Source of the DNA: Bacteroidota bacterium
Lineage (GTDB): Bacteria; Bacteroidota; Ignavibacteria; UBA10030; UBA6906
Reading direction: 5' to 3'
Length of the DNA: 64,000 nt
NCBI GenBank assembly: GCA_030835135.1
Contig: JAUQWO010000071.1
Location: 49,867-113,866 of the forward strand
Shown here: positions 19,465 to 29,977 of the stretch, piece by piece
Layout: each line of letters opens with the position of its first letter
How positions within the stretch are numbered: position 1 is the first letter of the stretch
Position numbers and translations under genes: made by a program
Notes under the pieces: generated by a model
Told to the model about the DNA's origin: nothing
What the model saw: only the letters and a program-made list of their open reading frames with translations
Databases searched by the model: none

Positions 19465-20544
19465 ATGCATGCAACGGCCCGGACCATGGACAACGCGGGA
19501 GGGCCCCGCGCCCATGACCAGCGACATCACCTGCATGGCGTTCAGACCGCCACAGACCGGATACCGCGCGATCAGGCGGTGATCGAAGCAATGCCCATCC
19601 CCTGCTGGGAGACCGACCCGTCGGGCTCACGGCTCAACGTGAATGCCGCATGGCGACAACTTACCGGGCACAGTGAGAACCACACCATCGACGGATGGAC
19701 GGCGGGGATCCTCGAGACGGATCGTCAGCATCTTCAGTCTGAATTCACCAGTGCCAGGCAGAACAATGCACCGATCGATATCGAATGCCGCATCGTTGCG
19801 CACGATGGGACGCTTCGTCTCGCGCGGATGCAGGGTCTTCCGTTGCCCGGGAGTGAAAACGCTTTCGCGAGCTACCGGGGAGTGCTCGTGGACGTGACGG
19901 CAGCGCATGCACGTCAGGCCGACGCGATCGCCCGGATGCACGAAAAGGACGTCCTCATCAAGGAGATCCACCATCGCGTGAAGAACAACATGCAGATCAT
20001 CTCGAGCGTGCTCAGTCTCCAGGAGTCCGCGGTGAAGGATCCGTTCGATCTCATGCTGTTCCGCGAATCGCAGTGCAGGATCCGCACCATGGGGCTTGTC
20101 CACGAGCACCTGTACCACACGAAGAATTTCGCGGCGGTGGACTTCGGCGCATACATCAGGAACCTGGCAGATGCCCTGAGGGCCGCCTATGCGCCCGCTG
20201 AAGACCGCTGCGCGCTGCAGGTCGAAGCGGACGATGTCACGCTGGATATCAACAGCGCGATCCCTGCCGGGCTCCTTGTCCATGAGGGACTCTCCAACGC
20301 ATTCCGGCACGCCTTCCCCGGCGATCGCGCGGGTCTCGTGACCGTAAGATTCTCGCAACAGCCGGATGGGATCCGGCGCCTGTCCGTTGCCGACAATGGG
20401 GTGGGACTCCCCCCGGGCCTGGATGTGGTCGCGACGGATTCTCTCGGCTTCCGGCTCATGCACATGCTCGCCGATCAGCTCGACGGAAACCTCGCGTTGG
20501 TGAGCGGCGATGGCCTGACACTCACGTTGACGTTCGGGGGATAG
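19465..20544 (+). CDS. PAS - HisKA_2 - HATPase_c sensor histidine kinase
   Basis: HisKA_2 box DVLIKEIHHRVKNNMQIISSVLSLQ; ATPase VADNGVGLPPGLD...LGFRLMHMLADQLDG. Confidence 0.92.
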   Translation: MHATARTMDNAGGPRAHDQRHHLHGVQTATDRIPRDQAVIEAMPIPCWETDPSGSRLNVNAAWRQLTGHSENHTIDGWTAGILETDRQHLQSEFTSARQNNAPIDIECRIVAHDGTLRLARMQGLPLPGSENAFASYRGVLVDVTAAHARQADAIARMHEKDVLIKEIHHRVKNNMQIISSVLSLQESAVKDPFDLMLFRESQCRIRTMGLVHEHLYHTKNFAAVDFGAYIRNLADALRAAYAPAEDRCALQVEADDVTLDINSAIPAGLLVHEGLSNAFRHAFPGDRAGLVTVRFSQQPDGIRRLSVADNGVGLPPGLDVVATDSLGFRLMHMLADQLDGNLALVSGDGLTLTLTFGG

Positions 20545-20546
20545 CC

Positions 20547-23366
20547 ATGACGGGGGACGCGATCTGGACGCCACCGGTACCGCGAACGATACTTGTGGCA
20601 GAGGACGAGGCGATCGTGGCGCAGGATCTCTGTGGGCGCCTGGCCGGGATGAACTTCACTGTCGTCGCGGTTGCCAAGACCGCCGATGATGCCGTCCGCC
20701 ACGCGACCACCCTCCATCCTGAGATCGCGCTTCTGGACATCATGCTGCGGGGGCACCGCGACGGGATCGAGGCGGCCCGGGAGATCCGGCAGGCGTTCGA
20801 CATCCCCATCATCTTCGCGACCGCATCCTCCGATCCGGAGACCTTTGCCCGGGCACAGACGGCCGATCCGGACGGGTTCGTGTTCAAACCGTATGACACG
20901 GGTGAACTGCGGATCACGCTCGAACTTGCCCTCTCGCAACATACCGCGCAGCGCTGCATTCGGCGGAGTGAGGAGCGGTACCGCGTCCTGTTTGAACACA
21001 ATCTCGCCGGCGTCTTCCGCTTCAATGAAGAGGCCGGTATGCTCGATGCCAATCCGGCATTCTCCAGGATGATGAGATTGACCGCGCATGAACCGCGGGA
21101 GCTTCCGCTCCCCTCGTCGTTCTTTGCCGATCCCCACGAATACGCGGTTGTGCTCCATGAACTCCACGCCGGAGGAACGCTCGAGGCACGGGAAGTGCGC
21201 CTCCGGCGCGCCGATGGCCAGCTCTTCTGGGGTCTGGCGAATCTGGTCATCACGAGCGAAGGCGATATTGTTGGCACCCTCATCGACATTACCAGTAAGA
21301 AGGAGACCGAGCAGGAACTCGCCCACCAGCGGCAGGTCCTCCATTCCCTCGTCGAAACGTTGCCGGACCAGGTCTATATCAAGGATCAGGATCACCGGTT
21401 CCTCTTCTGCAATCCGGGATGTGTGCGGCATTATGGCCGACCCAGCGAGGATCTCCTGGGCAGAACCGATCTCGAGTTCTCACCGCCGCATCTGGCCGGA
21501 CCGTCGATCGCCGCGGAGGTTGAGGTGATGGCGTACGGCCTCCCGAAGATCAATCGCGAGGAGCGGCAGATCGATGCCGCCGGAACACCCCGGTGGGTGC
21601 TCGCGAGCCGGGTTCCGATCATCGACCCGGAGGGAAGGATCAACGGGATCATTGGGATCAACCGCGACATCACGGCGCAGAAGCACTACGAAGACATGTT
21701 GCGGGATGATGTGCGTTTCCAGCAGGCACTGTTCGATGCGATCCCCGCACCGGTGTTCTCCTGTGACACCGGGGGCCGGTTCCTCGGCTGCAACGCGTCG
21801 TTCGAATCCTTCTTCGGCCACCCACGGTCCGACACGATCGGGATGCCGCTTGCCGCGATACTTCCGGCGGATGTCGCGGACACCCTTGCGCTTGCCAGCG
21901 CCGAGCTGGTCACGAAGCATGGCAGCATGTCGTACGAGATGGCCCTCACGGATGTGGACGGACACGTCCGCACGGGGCTCACGCATCAGGCCGCCTTCGA
22001 GGATGCCGATGGGAACGTGGAAGGGACCGTCACCGTCTTCATCGACCTCACGGCGCAGCAGGAACTCCGCGACGCCCTCGCACGTTCCGAGCAACGGTAC
22101 CGGAACATGTTCGAGGATGTCAATGCGGTCATGCTGCTCATCGACCCCGCGTCAGGCGATATTGCGGACGCCAACATTGCCGCTGCCCGGTTCTACGGAT
22201 ACGAGATGCGCACCCTCACGTCCATGAATATCGCCCAGATCAACCCGGCCCCGGCCGCGGATCTCCTCGCAGGCCTCCAACGGGCAAAGACCGGATCACA
22301 ACGGACCTTCATATGGAACCACCGGCTTGCGAGCGGCGAACTGCGCAACGTCGAGGTGCACAGCGGCCCGGTCACCGTCGATGGACAACTCGCGGTGTTC
22401 TCCATCATTCACGATATCACCGACCGCGTCAGGGCGCAGGAAGACCGCAGGGTGAGCGAAGAACAACGGGACGCTCTGGCGGCCGAACTGCAAAGCCGGA
22501 ATGCCGACCTCGAGCGCACCGTCATTGAACTCCGCAACACCCAGAACGGGCTGGTCCAGTCGGAAAAGATGGCGTCCATTGGTCAGCTGACCGCCGGTAT
22601 CGCGCATGAGATCAACAACCCTCTGGCGTTCGTGATGAGCAACCTCAACCGATTCAGCGAGTACTATGGGGATACGACGACCCTCCTGCATGGCTGGAAG
22701 GAGTTCGCGCTTCAACTGCCCGTACCGGAGGAGCTCACCACGAACCTTCGGCGGCAGCAGGCTCTGGAGAAGGAGTTGGATCCTGCGTTCATGGAGGAGG
22801 ACTTCCGGAAGCTCATGGAGCACACCACGCAGGGAGCGGAACGGATCAAGAAGATCGTCGAGCAGCTCCGTGGATTCTCCCATGTCGCAGGCGCCGGATT
22901 CTCCGAGGGCAGCATCAATGAGGCCCTCGAGGACACGTTGATGATCACGTGGAACGAACTCAAATACAAGGCCACCGTTCACCGCGACTATGGCGATATC
23001 CCGCCCGTCACATGCAATTTCGGGGAGATGAAGCAGGTATTCGTCAACCTGCTCGTCAACGCCGCCCACGCACTGGATCGCCAGGGCGATATCACGGTGC
23101 GGACGTACACTGAGAACGACCACGTCTGTGTTCAGATCCGGGACTCGGGTTGTGGCATACCCGAAGAGAACCGGAAGAAGATCTTCGATCCATTCTTCAC
23201 CACGAAACCCGTCGGCAAGGGCACCGGCCTGGGCCTGTGGATCGTTGCGACACTGGTCCGGAAACACCTCGGCGAGATCCGCGTGGACAGCGAGCCGGGG
23301 AACGGGACGACATTCACGATCACATTGCCTGTCAGACAAACCGAGAACAAGGGGGACGTCGCATGA
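20547..23366 (+). CDS. REC - PAS(x4) - HisKA - HATPase_c histidine kinase
   Basis: REC: ILVAEDEAIVAQDLCGRL...IALLDIMLRG...FVFKPYDTGELR; multiple PAS; H-box QLTAGIAHEINNPLAFVMSNL; RDSGCGIPEENRKKIFDPFFTTKPVGKGTGLGLWIV. Confidence 0.93.
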   Translation: MTGDAIWTPPVPRTILVAEDEAIVAQDLCGRLAGMNFTVVAVAKTADDAVRHATTLHPEIALLDIMLRGHRDGIEAAREIRQAFDIPIIFATASSDPETFARAQTADPDGFVFKPYDTGELRITLELALSQHTAQRCIRRSEERYRVLFEHNLAGVFRFNEEAGMLDANPAFSRMMRLTAHEPRELPLPSSFFADPHEYAVVLHELHAGGTLEAREVRLRRADGQLFWGLANLVITSEGDIVGTLIDITSKKETEQELAHQRQVLHSLVETLPDQVYIKDQDHRFLFCNPGCVRHYGRPSEDLLGRTDLEFSPPHLAGPSIAAEVEVMAYGLPKINREERQIDAAGTPRWVLASRVPIIDPEGRINGIIGINRDITAQKHYEDMLRDDVRFQQALFDAIPAPVFSCDTGGRFLGCNASFESFFGHPRSDTIGMPLAAILPADVADTLALASAELVTKHGSMSYEMALTDVDGHVRTGLTHQAAFEDADGNVEGTVTVFIDLTAQQELRDALARSEQRYRNMFEDVNAVMLLIDPASGDIADANIAAARFYGYEMRTLTSMNIAQINPAPAADLLAGLQRAKTGSQRTFIWNHRLASGELRNVEVHSGPVTVDGQLAVFSIIHDITDRVRAQEDRRVSEEQRDALAAELQSRNADLERTVIELRNTQNGLVQSEKMASIGQLTAGIAHEINNPLAFVMSNLNRFSEYYGDTTTLLHGWKEFALQLPVPEELTTNLRRQQALEKELDPAFMEEDFRKLMEHTTQGAERIKKIVEQLRGFSHVAGAGFSEGSINEALEDTLMITWNELKYKATVHRDYGDIPPVTCNFGEMKQVFVNLLVNAAHALDRQGDITVRTYTENDHVCVQIRDSGCGIPEENRKKIFDPFFTTKPVGKGTGLGLWIVATLVRKHLGEIRVDSEPGNGTTFTITLPVRQTENKGDVA

Positions 23367-24565
23367 GCACGCAGAGCAGCGCCATACCTGGAACGACCAT
23401 GGATCCACGGCGCCATCGGGTTCTGTTCCTCGATGATGAGCCCGCGATCCTCGCTTCATTACGGAGCCTCTTTCGCAGAGAGGGGTACGACCTCTCCTTC
23501 TTCACGGAACCGGAAGAGGCGCTTGGCTACCTGCGGACCTCACCGGTGGACATGATCGTCTCTGACATGCGCATGCCCGCATTGTCCGGCGCCGACTTCC
23601 TTGCGCAGGCCGCGACGATCCAGCCGTATCCGATCCGGATCATGCTCAGCGGCTATGAAGATAAGGGTGTGGTCATCAGCGCGATCGGTCGGGGACTCGC
23701 AAAAGACTACGTCATGAAACCGTGGGATGACAGCTCGTTCCGGCAGATGATCGCAGACAACCTCCACCTCTACAGGGCGCTCCGGGATGGCGAATTGCAG
23801 AAGATCCTTGGCCAGATCGACTCCCTGTCAGCACCCGCACGTTCCGTGGACACCGTTGCGCAGCTGCTCACCAGTGCAGACGTGAATATCGGGGACATCG
23901 CAGCCGCGGTTGAACAGTCGCCGCCTCTCGTGGCTCGGCTCCTGCGCGTTGCGAACTCTGTGCACTACTCCACCCGCCACTCGATCAGCACCGTCAAAGA
24001 GGCCATCCAGTTCGTGGGCACGGAGTATGTCGCGAGCCTCGTGCTGGCCATGGAAACCTTCGACGAGCTGGAACGGCATTGTTCGCCGGAGGGGCGCCTC
24101 TTCGTCGAGCGTTTGTGGGATGAAGCACTCCGGCGGGCGGCGCTCGCAAAGGCCATCGCGGCACGCTGGGATGGTTTCCAGCATCCCCACCTGGCCTATG
24201 TGACGGCCTTGTTCCAGGAGATCGGGTTCGTGCTCCGTGCGCGACTGGAGCCCGGCCTCATGACTGCGTTCTTCCAGGCGATCGATGAGCAGCACATGCC
24301 CATCCTGCAGGCCGACAGGACTGTGTTCACCCTCACCCATGATGAGGTCGGCAGCTCGCTGCTCCGCTTCTGGAACTTTCCTGAGGAGATCGTGAGCGCT
24401 ATTGGAGGGCACCATCGTGAGAGTGCCGACGAACCGCTGGCCCGCATCATCCGCATCGCCGAAGACGTCGAGCGGGCAATGAGAACCGGAAGGGCGATCG
24501 AACCCCAGGACACCGAGGCGGCACCGTGGCTCGAGAGGCTCACCGGGGTTTTGCCCTTGGCGTAG
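23363..24565 (+). CDS. Response regulator with HDOD output domain
   Basis: REC: RVLFLDDEPAILASLRSLFRREGY...DMIVSDMRMPALSG...DYVMKPWDD; HDOD: NIGDIAAAVEQSPPLVARLLRVANSVHYSTRHSISTVKEAIQFVGTEYV. Confidence 0.92.
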   Translation: MSTQSSAIPGTTMDPRRHRVLFLDDEPAILASLRSLFRREGYDLSFFTEPEEALGYLRTSPVDMIVSDMRMPALSGADFLAQAATIQPYPIRIMLSGYEDKGVVISAIGRGLAKDYVMKPWDDSSFRQMIADNLHLYRALRDGELQKILGQIDSLSAPARSVDTVAQLLTSADVNIGDIAAAVEQSPPLVARLLRVANSVHYSTRHSISTVKEAIQFVGTEYVASLVLAMETFDELERHCSPEGRLFVERLWDEALRRAALAKAIAARWDGFQHPHLAYVTALFQEIGFVLRARLEPGLMTAFFQAIDEQHMPILQADRTVFTLTHDEVGSSLLRFWNFPEEIVSAIGGHHRESADEPLARIIRIAEDVERAMRTGRAIEPQDTEAAPWLERLTGVLPLA

Positions 24566-25051
24566 TCTGCAGGACTCTGTCTCCTGCCTTTGCCCGCACT
24601 TGCTCCGCGTCGCGGTGGACCGATGGTGAGCACGTGGTCGCTCTGCTCCAACGACACACGGCTGAATCCGAAGGCGTGCTTCTCGGCATTCCCTCTCGGC
24701 GTCCCTTCGTTCCTGCCCGGGCGGAGGCCTTCCGGACAACGGCATCTCCCGGCTCGAACCTACCGCCCGCGGCGATCTGAGCTGCCGCGGGTGCTACCGG
24801 AAGCATATCACGGACTCGCACACACCCATGGGCCAGATCCGCCCTGGACTCAACGTCCTCCAACGGTTGCGCATTATTTCGCACACGGTCTCGGAAATAT
24901 CGAAACGATTCCCTACCTTGGACTTGCTTCGGCATGTCGCTCAGCGGGCCCCTCTGTACTAACACCCCGGACAGCTCCGATGCACGTCCGGATCTTCTCG
25001 CCGGCGATCACACAAGAACCAGTCCCCGGGCAATTCATCCGATACCATTCC

Positions 25052-27616
25052 ATGAAGTCCTTCCTGCGTCTCCTGACCCTTAGCGTCGCCACCTTCGTAC
25101 TTTCATCCCTTGCGGGTGCCGGTGATAGCACATCTGTTGCCCCGTCGCGGATATACACCACCGTTCGCCTGAGCACCACCCCGCCGGAGATCGACGGCCG
25201 CCTGAACGACACGTGCTGGACGACCGGCACCTGGGCCGGGGAGTATGTCCAGTGGATACCGCGTGAGGGCGCACGTGCGTCGCAACCGACGTTCCTCAAG
25301 GTGCTATACGACGACCGCAACATCTACGTTGCCATCCGCGCCGTGGACACGATCGCATCGGCGATCACGGTCCGTCGGGGCAGACGCGATCAATTCATCG
25401 GTGATGTCGCCGGGATCAACTTCGACAGCTATCATGACCGCAGGACCGGGTTCGAGTTCAATCTCACGGCGGCCGGTCAGAAGATCGATCTGGTGCTCAC
25501 CAATTCCGGGTGGGATGTGAATTGGAATGCGGTGTGGTTCGGCAAGACCGGCTTCGAGGATTCCGCGTGGACAGCAGAGTTCCGCATCCCGTTGAGCCAG
25601 CTCCGCTACAGCTCCGACTCGGTCCAGGTCTGGGGCATGCATGCGTGGCGCTGGATCGACCGTTTCCAGGAGGAGAGCGATTGGGAGCCACAGTCGTCCA
25701 CGGGCCCCGGAGCATTGTATCTCTTCGGTGAGTTGCGGGGACTCGAAGGCCTTCCCGCACCACAGCGGATCGAGATCATGCCCTACGTCGTGGCCCGGCT
25801 GAAGACCTTTCCACGCGATCCGCGCGATCCGTTCAGGTCGACGGGCCGGGAATGGTTCGGTGGCATCGGCGGTGATGCAAAGATCGGCCTCTCGTCGAAT
25901 TTCACCGCGGACCTCACCCTCAATCCCGATTTCGGTCAGGTGGAGGCGGACCCGTCGGTGATGAACCTCACTGCCTTCGAGACGTTCTATGACGAACGGC
26001 GCCCGTTCTTCCTCGAGGGGCGAACCATCTTCAACGTCGACTATGACGATGGGTCGCTGTTCTATAGCAGGCGCATCGGCCGTCCGCCGGCGTACTCCCC
26101 CACCGTACCACAGGGCGCGTACCTTGATATGCCGGGAAACACGACGATCTTCAGTGCCGTCAAGGTAAGCGGTAAAACGGCGGACGGACTCGCGATTGGC
26201 GTGCTTCAGAGCCTCACTGCACGGGAATACGCGACCATCGATTCGGCCGGGAGCCGGCGCGAGGCGGCGGTAGAACCCCTTACCAGTTACACCTTTGCCC
26301 GGGTCCAGCAGGACCTGGACAACAGCGCCACCATCATTGGCGGCGCACTGGGGATGGTCAACCGGGCGATCAACGACCCGGCCCTGGAGGTTCTGACACG
26401 CAACGCATTCACCGGCGGACTCGACCTGCTCCACCAATGGGCGGACAAAGAGTACTTCCTGGATGTTCGTTTGATAGGGAGCGCTGTCAACGGCAGCACC
26501 GCGGCGATCGGACTCCTCCAGCGATCTTCCGCGCGGTACTTCCAGCGCACTGATGCAGGGTATCTCGGAGTCGATAGCACGCGCACGTCCCTCACCGGAC
26601 ACGGAGGGAGCATCAGGATCGGCAAAGGGAGTAAGGGATTGTGGCGGTATGCAACGGGTCTCCGCTGGCGTTCACCCGGGCTCGAGATCAATGACCTTGG
26701 TTTCATGCAGGAAGCGGACGTGATCGTCCAGGAGAATTCGCTCTCCTACTTCCTGAATCAGCCGGCAGGGATCTTCCGCACGTACTCGATCAAGCTTGCA
26801 GAGAGCAACCGGTGGGACTTCGGCGGCGATTTTCATGCCGCGGCGATCTCGCTCGATGGCGAGTTCCAATTCCTGAACCAATGGGGCCTCGCGCTGAACG
26901 CCGAGTACCGGTCAGCCGGTCTCGATACGCGACTCCTCCGCGGCGGTCCCGCCATGCGCGTTCCCGCGGCTTGGTCCGGCACCATCATCGCGCACACCGA
27001 TGGCTCGGCTGACGTTGTCGGGAGCATCCATGCATCGTCGTCATGGACGGAAGACGATGGCGGGACGGCATGGTCCCTGGAACCTGAGCTGACGATGACC
27101 CCGCATCAGACGCTGAGGATCTCGATCGGGTTGGAGTTCGCCGGCGTGCGGAACGATCTGCAGTATGTGGGTGCACAGACCCTGTCTGGAGGTCCGGCAT
27201 TTGTTCTCGGGCGGGTGCACCAGCACACCGTGATCGGTACGTTGCGTGCGGACTACTGCATCACGCCGGAGCTGACCATCCAGTACTATGGGAGTCCGTT
27301 CTCCTCCGTGGGCCGGTTCAGCGAGTTCAAGTCGGTCACGGCCCCGCGAGCCGATGGCTATGACGACCGTTTCACCCGGATCGGTGACGCGTCGGGTGTA
27401 CCGAATCCGGACTTCGCCTTCAGTCAGTTCAGGTCGAATCTGGTCGCGCGCTGGGAATTCCGGCCGGGATCGAATGTCTATCTGGTCTGGTCACAGGACC
27501 GCACATCGTTCATGATGCCGGGCAATGCGTCGGCGGGCAGGACTCTGTGGGACCTCAGCCAGGTCGCACCGGAGAATGTCCTGATGCTGAAATTCAGCTA
27601 CTGGTTTGCCGTGTGA
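25052..27616 (+). CDS. DUF5916 family outer-membrane protein with N-terminal CBM9-like carbohydrate-binding domain
   Basis: Signal peptide MKSFLRLLTLSVATFVLSSLAGA; PPEIDGRLNDTCWTTGTW... CBM9-like start; DERRPFFLEGRTIF and barrel typical of DUF5916. Start trimmed from 24590. Confidence 0.88.
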   Translation: MKSFLRLLTLSVATFVLSSLAGAGDSTSVAPSRIYTTVRLSTTPPEIDGRLNDTCWTTGTWAGEYVQWIPREGARASQPTFLKVLYDDRNIYVAIRAVDTIASAITVRRGRRDQFIGDVAGINFDSYHDRRTGFEFNLTAAGQKIDLVLTNSGWDVNWNAVWFGKTGFEDSAWTAEFRIPLSQLRYSSDSVQVWGMHAWRWIDRFQEESDWEPQSSTGPGALYLFGELRGLEGLPAPQRIEIMPYVVARLKTFPRDPRDPFRSTGREWFGGIGGDAKIGLSSNFTADLTLNPDFGQVEADPSVMNLTAFETFYDERRPFFLEGRTIFNVDYDDGSLFYSRRIGRPPAYSPTVPQGAYLDMPGNTTIFSAVKVSGKTADGLAIGVLQSLTAREYATIDSAGSRREAAVEPLTSYTFARVQQDLDNSATIIGGALGMVNRAINDPALEVLTRNAFTGGLDLLHQWADKEYFLDVRLIGSAVNGSTAAIGLLQRSSARYFQRTDAGYLGVDSTRTSLTGHGGSIRIGKGSKGLWRYATGLRWRSPGLEINDLGFMQEADVIVQENSLSYFLNQPAGIFRTYSIKLAESNRWDFGGDFHAAAISLDGEFQFLNQWGLALNAEYRSAGLDTRLLRGGPAMRVPAAWSGTIIAHTDGSADVVGSIHASSSWTEDDGGTAWSLEPELTMTPHQTLRISIGLEFAGVRNDLQYVGAQTLSGGPAFVLGRVHQHTVIGTLRADYCITPELTIQYYGSPFSSVGRFSEFKSVTAPRADGYDDRFTRIGDASGVPNPDFAFSQFRSNLVARWEFRPGSNVYLVWSQDRTSFMMPGNASAGRTLWDLSQVAPENVLMLKFSYWFAV

Positions 27617-27647
27617 GCCAGCTCCGACGCGGCCGCAGAGTGCGCGG

Positions 27648-28640
27648 CTAGCCGTGGCGTGAAGGAACCGTGCGGGCATATTTTGCCCGGTACTGCACGG
27701 GCGAGAGTCCCGTGATCTTCTTGAATGTCGTGCGGAACGCTTTCGTGTCGGTATAACCCGTGCGTTCCATGACATCGGTCATGCTTGCCCGTGAACGCTC
27801 GAGCTGCAACTTCGCGGATTCCACTTTCACCCGCTGCATGTATTCCACGACCGTGTTGGACGTGGCCTTCTTGAACCGGCGTTCGAGATTCCGGCGGCCG
27901 AGGGCGACCATCGCCGCCAGGTGCGCCACGGTGATACGTTTCTGTACGTTCCGTTCGATATGGTCCTGCACCTTCCTGACCGCGTCATCCTCATGCCCCT
28001 TCTGACCTTTGAACATGAAATACGACGCCTGACTCACCCGGTCGATCTCGATCTCATAGTACTTCGCAATGTGCACTGCCATCGGACGGTCGACATGCTT
28101 CTCGACGAGATAGAGCAGTAGATTCCAGAACGAGTTTGCGCCGCCGCTCGAATAGAGCCCGTTCTCGTCCGTGATCACCCGGTCCGACACCAGTTCCACG
28201 TCCGGATACATCGCACGGAACTGCCTGTCCGCGGACCAGTGCGTCGAGCATTTCTTTCCATCGAGCAACCCCGTTCCCGCGAGAAGGAACGCACCAACGC
28301 ACAGACTTGCGACCTCGGCACCCCGTTCATGCTGCGACAGTATCCAGGGGAAGAATCCTCGATTCTCCTCCACGACGTCGTCCATGTTCCCGTTCACCGG
28401 GGGGATGATGATCAGGTTCGTGCGCGACACTGACCGCACCGCGGCATCGGGGTGAATGGTGAACACGCCATCATACGTCCGGGGCGCCTTCGTGAGTGCA
28501 ACGAGGTGGACGGCGAAGAGAGGTTGTCCCCCCCGCCCTTCCAGAAACGTGTTCGCGAGGAGGAAGGTTTTCCGGGCACCCTCGATGCACCCCACGACTG
28601 CGGCGCCTTCGGGGACGAGGATGGACACATGGACGGTCAT
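27648..28640 (-). CDS. GlxA-type AraC family regulator (DJ-1/PfpI domain plus AraC HTH)
   Basis: VHVSILVPEGAAVVGCIEGARK...VASLCVGAFLLAGTGLLDGKKCSTHW and C-terminal VMERTGYTDTKAFRTTFKKITGLSPVQYRAKY. Confidence 0.93.
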   Translation of the reverse strand: MTVHVSILVPEGAAVVGCIEGARKTFLLANTFLEGRGGQPLFAVHLVALTKAPRTYDGVFTIHPDAAVRSVSRTNLIIIPPVNGNMDDVVEENRGFFPWILSQHERGAEVASLCVGAFLLAGTGLLDGKKCSTHWSADRQFRAMYPDVELVSDRVITDENGLYSSGGANSFWNLLLYLVEKHVDRPMAVHIAKYYEIEIDRVSQASYFMFKGQKGHEDDAVRKVQDHIERNVQKRITVAHLAAMVALGRRNLERRFKKATSNTVVEYMQRVKVESAKLQLERSRASMTDVMERTGYTDTKAFRTTFKKITGLSPVQYRAKYARTVPSRHG

Positions 28641-28819
28641 GGGATGGCCCTGATCACTGAACATGACGATGGGGTTGCGCTGCCAGTATAGCGAATGGGC
28701 GTGTCGCATTCAACCCCTCAGAATGCCGTTTTTGCACCTTGCGCAGATGCCCCCGAAGTGACATATTGCGGCATATCATCGGGCACAGACCACCGCCACG
28801 CTCACCCGCAGGAGATCCC

Positions 28820-29239
28820 ATGAAAATCACAGTGTCCACCGTCGTTGCAGCACCGATCGGCGAGGTATGGCGCGCCTATACGACGCCTGAGGATATCAAG
28901 TCCTGGAACGCAGCATCGCCAGATTGGCATACGACCTCTGCGGTGGTTGACCTGCGGGTTGGCGGGAAGTTCTCCTCGCGTATGGAGGCGAGGGACGGTT
29001 CGTCCGGCTTCGACTTTGCCGGAGAGTACACCACGATCATTCCCCTGCAACGGATCGAATACACGTTCGGGGATCGCACCTGCGCCGTGGAGTTCGATGA
29101 CGGCCCGAAGGGCGTCACCGTGCGCGTCACCTTCGATAGCGAGGAAACACATACCGCGGAACAACAGCGTGCCGGCTGGCAGGCCATCCTGGACAATTTT
29201 TCCCGGCATGCGAGTTCGCGCATTCCGGCCAGGAAATGA
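28820..29239 (+). CDS. SRPBCC/AHSA1 domain protein
   Basis: MKITVSTVVAAPIGEVWRAYTTPEDIKSWNAASPDWHTT...DLRVGGKFSSRMEARDGS... Confidence 0.92.
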   Translation: MKITVSTVVAAPIGEVWRAYTTPEDIKSWNAASPDWHTTSAVVDLRVGGKFSSRMEARDGSSGFDFAGEYTTIIPLQRIEYTFGDRTCAVEFDDGPKGVTVRVTFDSEETHTAEQQRAGWQAILDNFSRHASSRIPARK

Positions 29240-29320
29240 TCCACCGCGTACCGTCAGGCAGGTAGTAGGCAACGTCGGATACAGCCTGCCCGGCGGCAAC
29301 ATACCTTCAGGGAGTTACAC

Positions 29321-29899
29321 ATGAGGAAGCTCAAGATCATCGAACACATCTCGCTGGACGGCGTGATCCAGGTCTCCGGCGAAGACGGTGGGTTCCCCTA
29401 TGCCGACTGGACCGCGCCCTATCGGACACCCGCCGGCCGGGATGCGGTCATCGCGGAACATGGCGGGAGATTTGACCTGTTGCTTGGCCGTCGGACCTAC
29501 GATATCTGGTCGGGCTACTGGCCACAGGCACCGGCCAGTCCGATCGCAGACGGCCTCAATAGAGCAACGAAATTCGTCGCTACCCACCACCCGGAGAGTC
29601 TTTCGTGGGAGCCGTGCAGAGGATTCGGACCGGATATCGTTGAAGGCGTTCGCGCCATCAAATCGGAGGATGGCCCGGACCTTATCCTCTCGGGCAGCGG
29701 TACGTTGACGTCGACGATTCTCGAGCATGGACTCGCGGACGACGTCGTGTTGATCGTGTACCCCGTCCTGTTGGGCACAGGCAAGCGCTTCTTTCTCGAG
29801 GGAACCCCGGCCTGCTCCTTCAAGCTGGTCAACACGAAAGCGATGCCGACGGGCGTACTCTTCAACAGCTACAGCGCTGCCGGCCCTCTGAAGCCCTGA
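29321..29899 (+). CDS. Dihydrofolate reductase (RibD C-terminal domain) family protein
   Basis: MRKLKIIEHISLDGVIQVSGEDGG...FDLLLGRRTYDIWSGYWP...LILSGSGTLTSTILEHGLADDVVLIVYPVLLGTGKRFF. Confidence 0.9.
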   Translation: MRKLKIIEHISLDGVIQVSGEDGGFPYADWTAPYRTPAGRDAVIAEHGGRFDLLLGRRTYDIWSGYWPQAPASPIADGLNRATKFVATHHPESLSWEPCRGFGPDIVEGVRAIKSEDGPDLILSGSGTLTSTILEHGLADDVVLIVYPVLLGTGKRFFLEGTPACSFKLVNTKAMPTGVLFNSYSAAGPLKP

Positions 29900-29977
29900 G
29901 CGCGCGGCCACGGGACATCGCCGGCACATGCCGGAGCGCGGGTCTCTTCACCACGGCACCACAGAAAGGAACCTTGC

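Noticed and set aside
24590-25051. N-terminal 154-aa extension of the DUF5916 ORF
   Set aside because: A clear signal peptide begins at the internal ATG 25052; the upstream portion looks non-coding.
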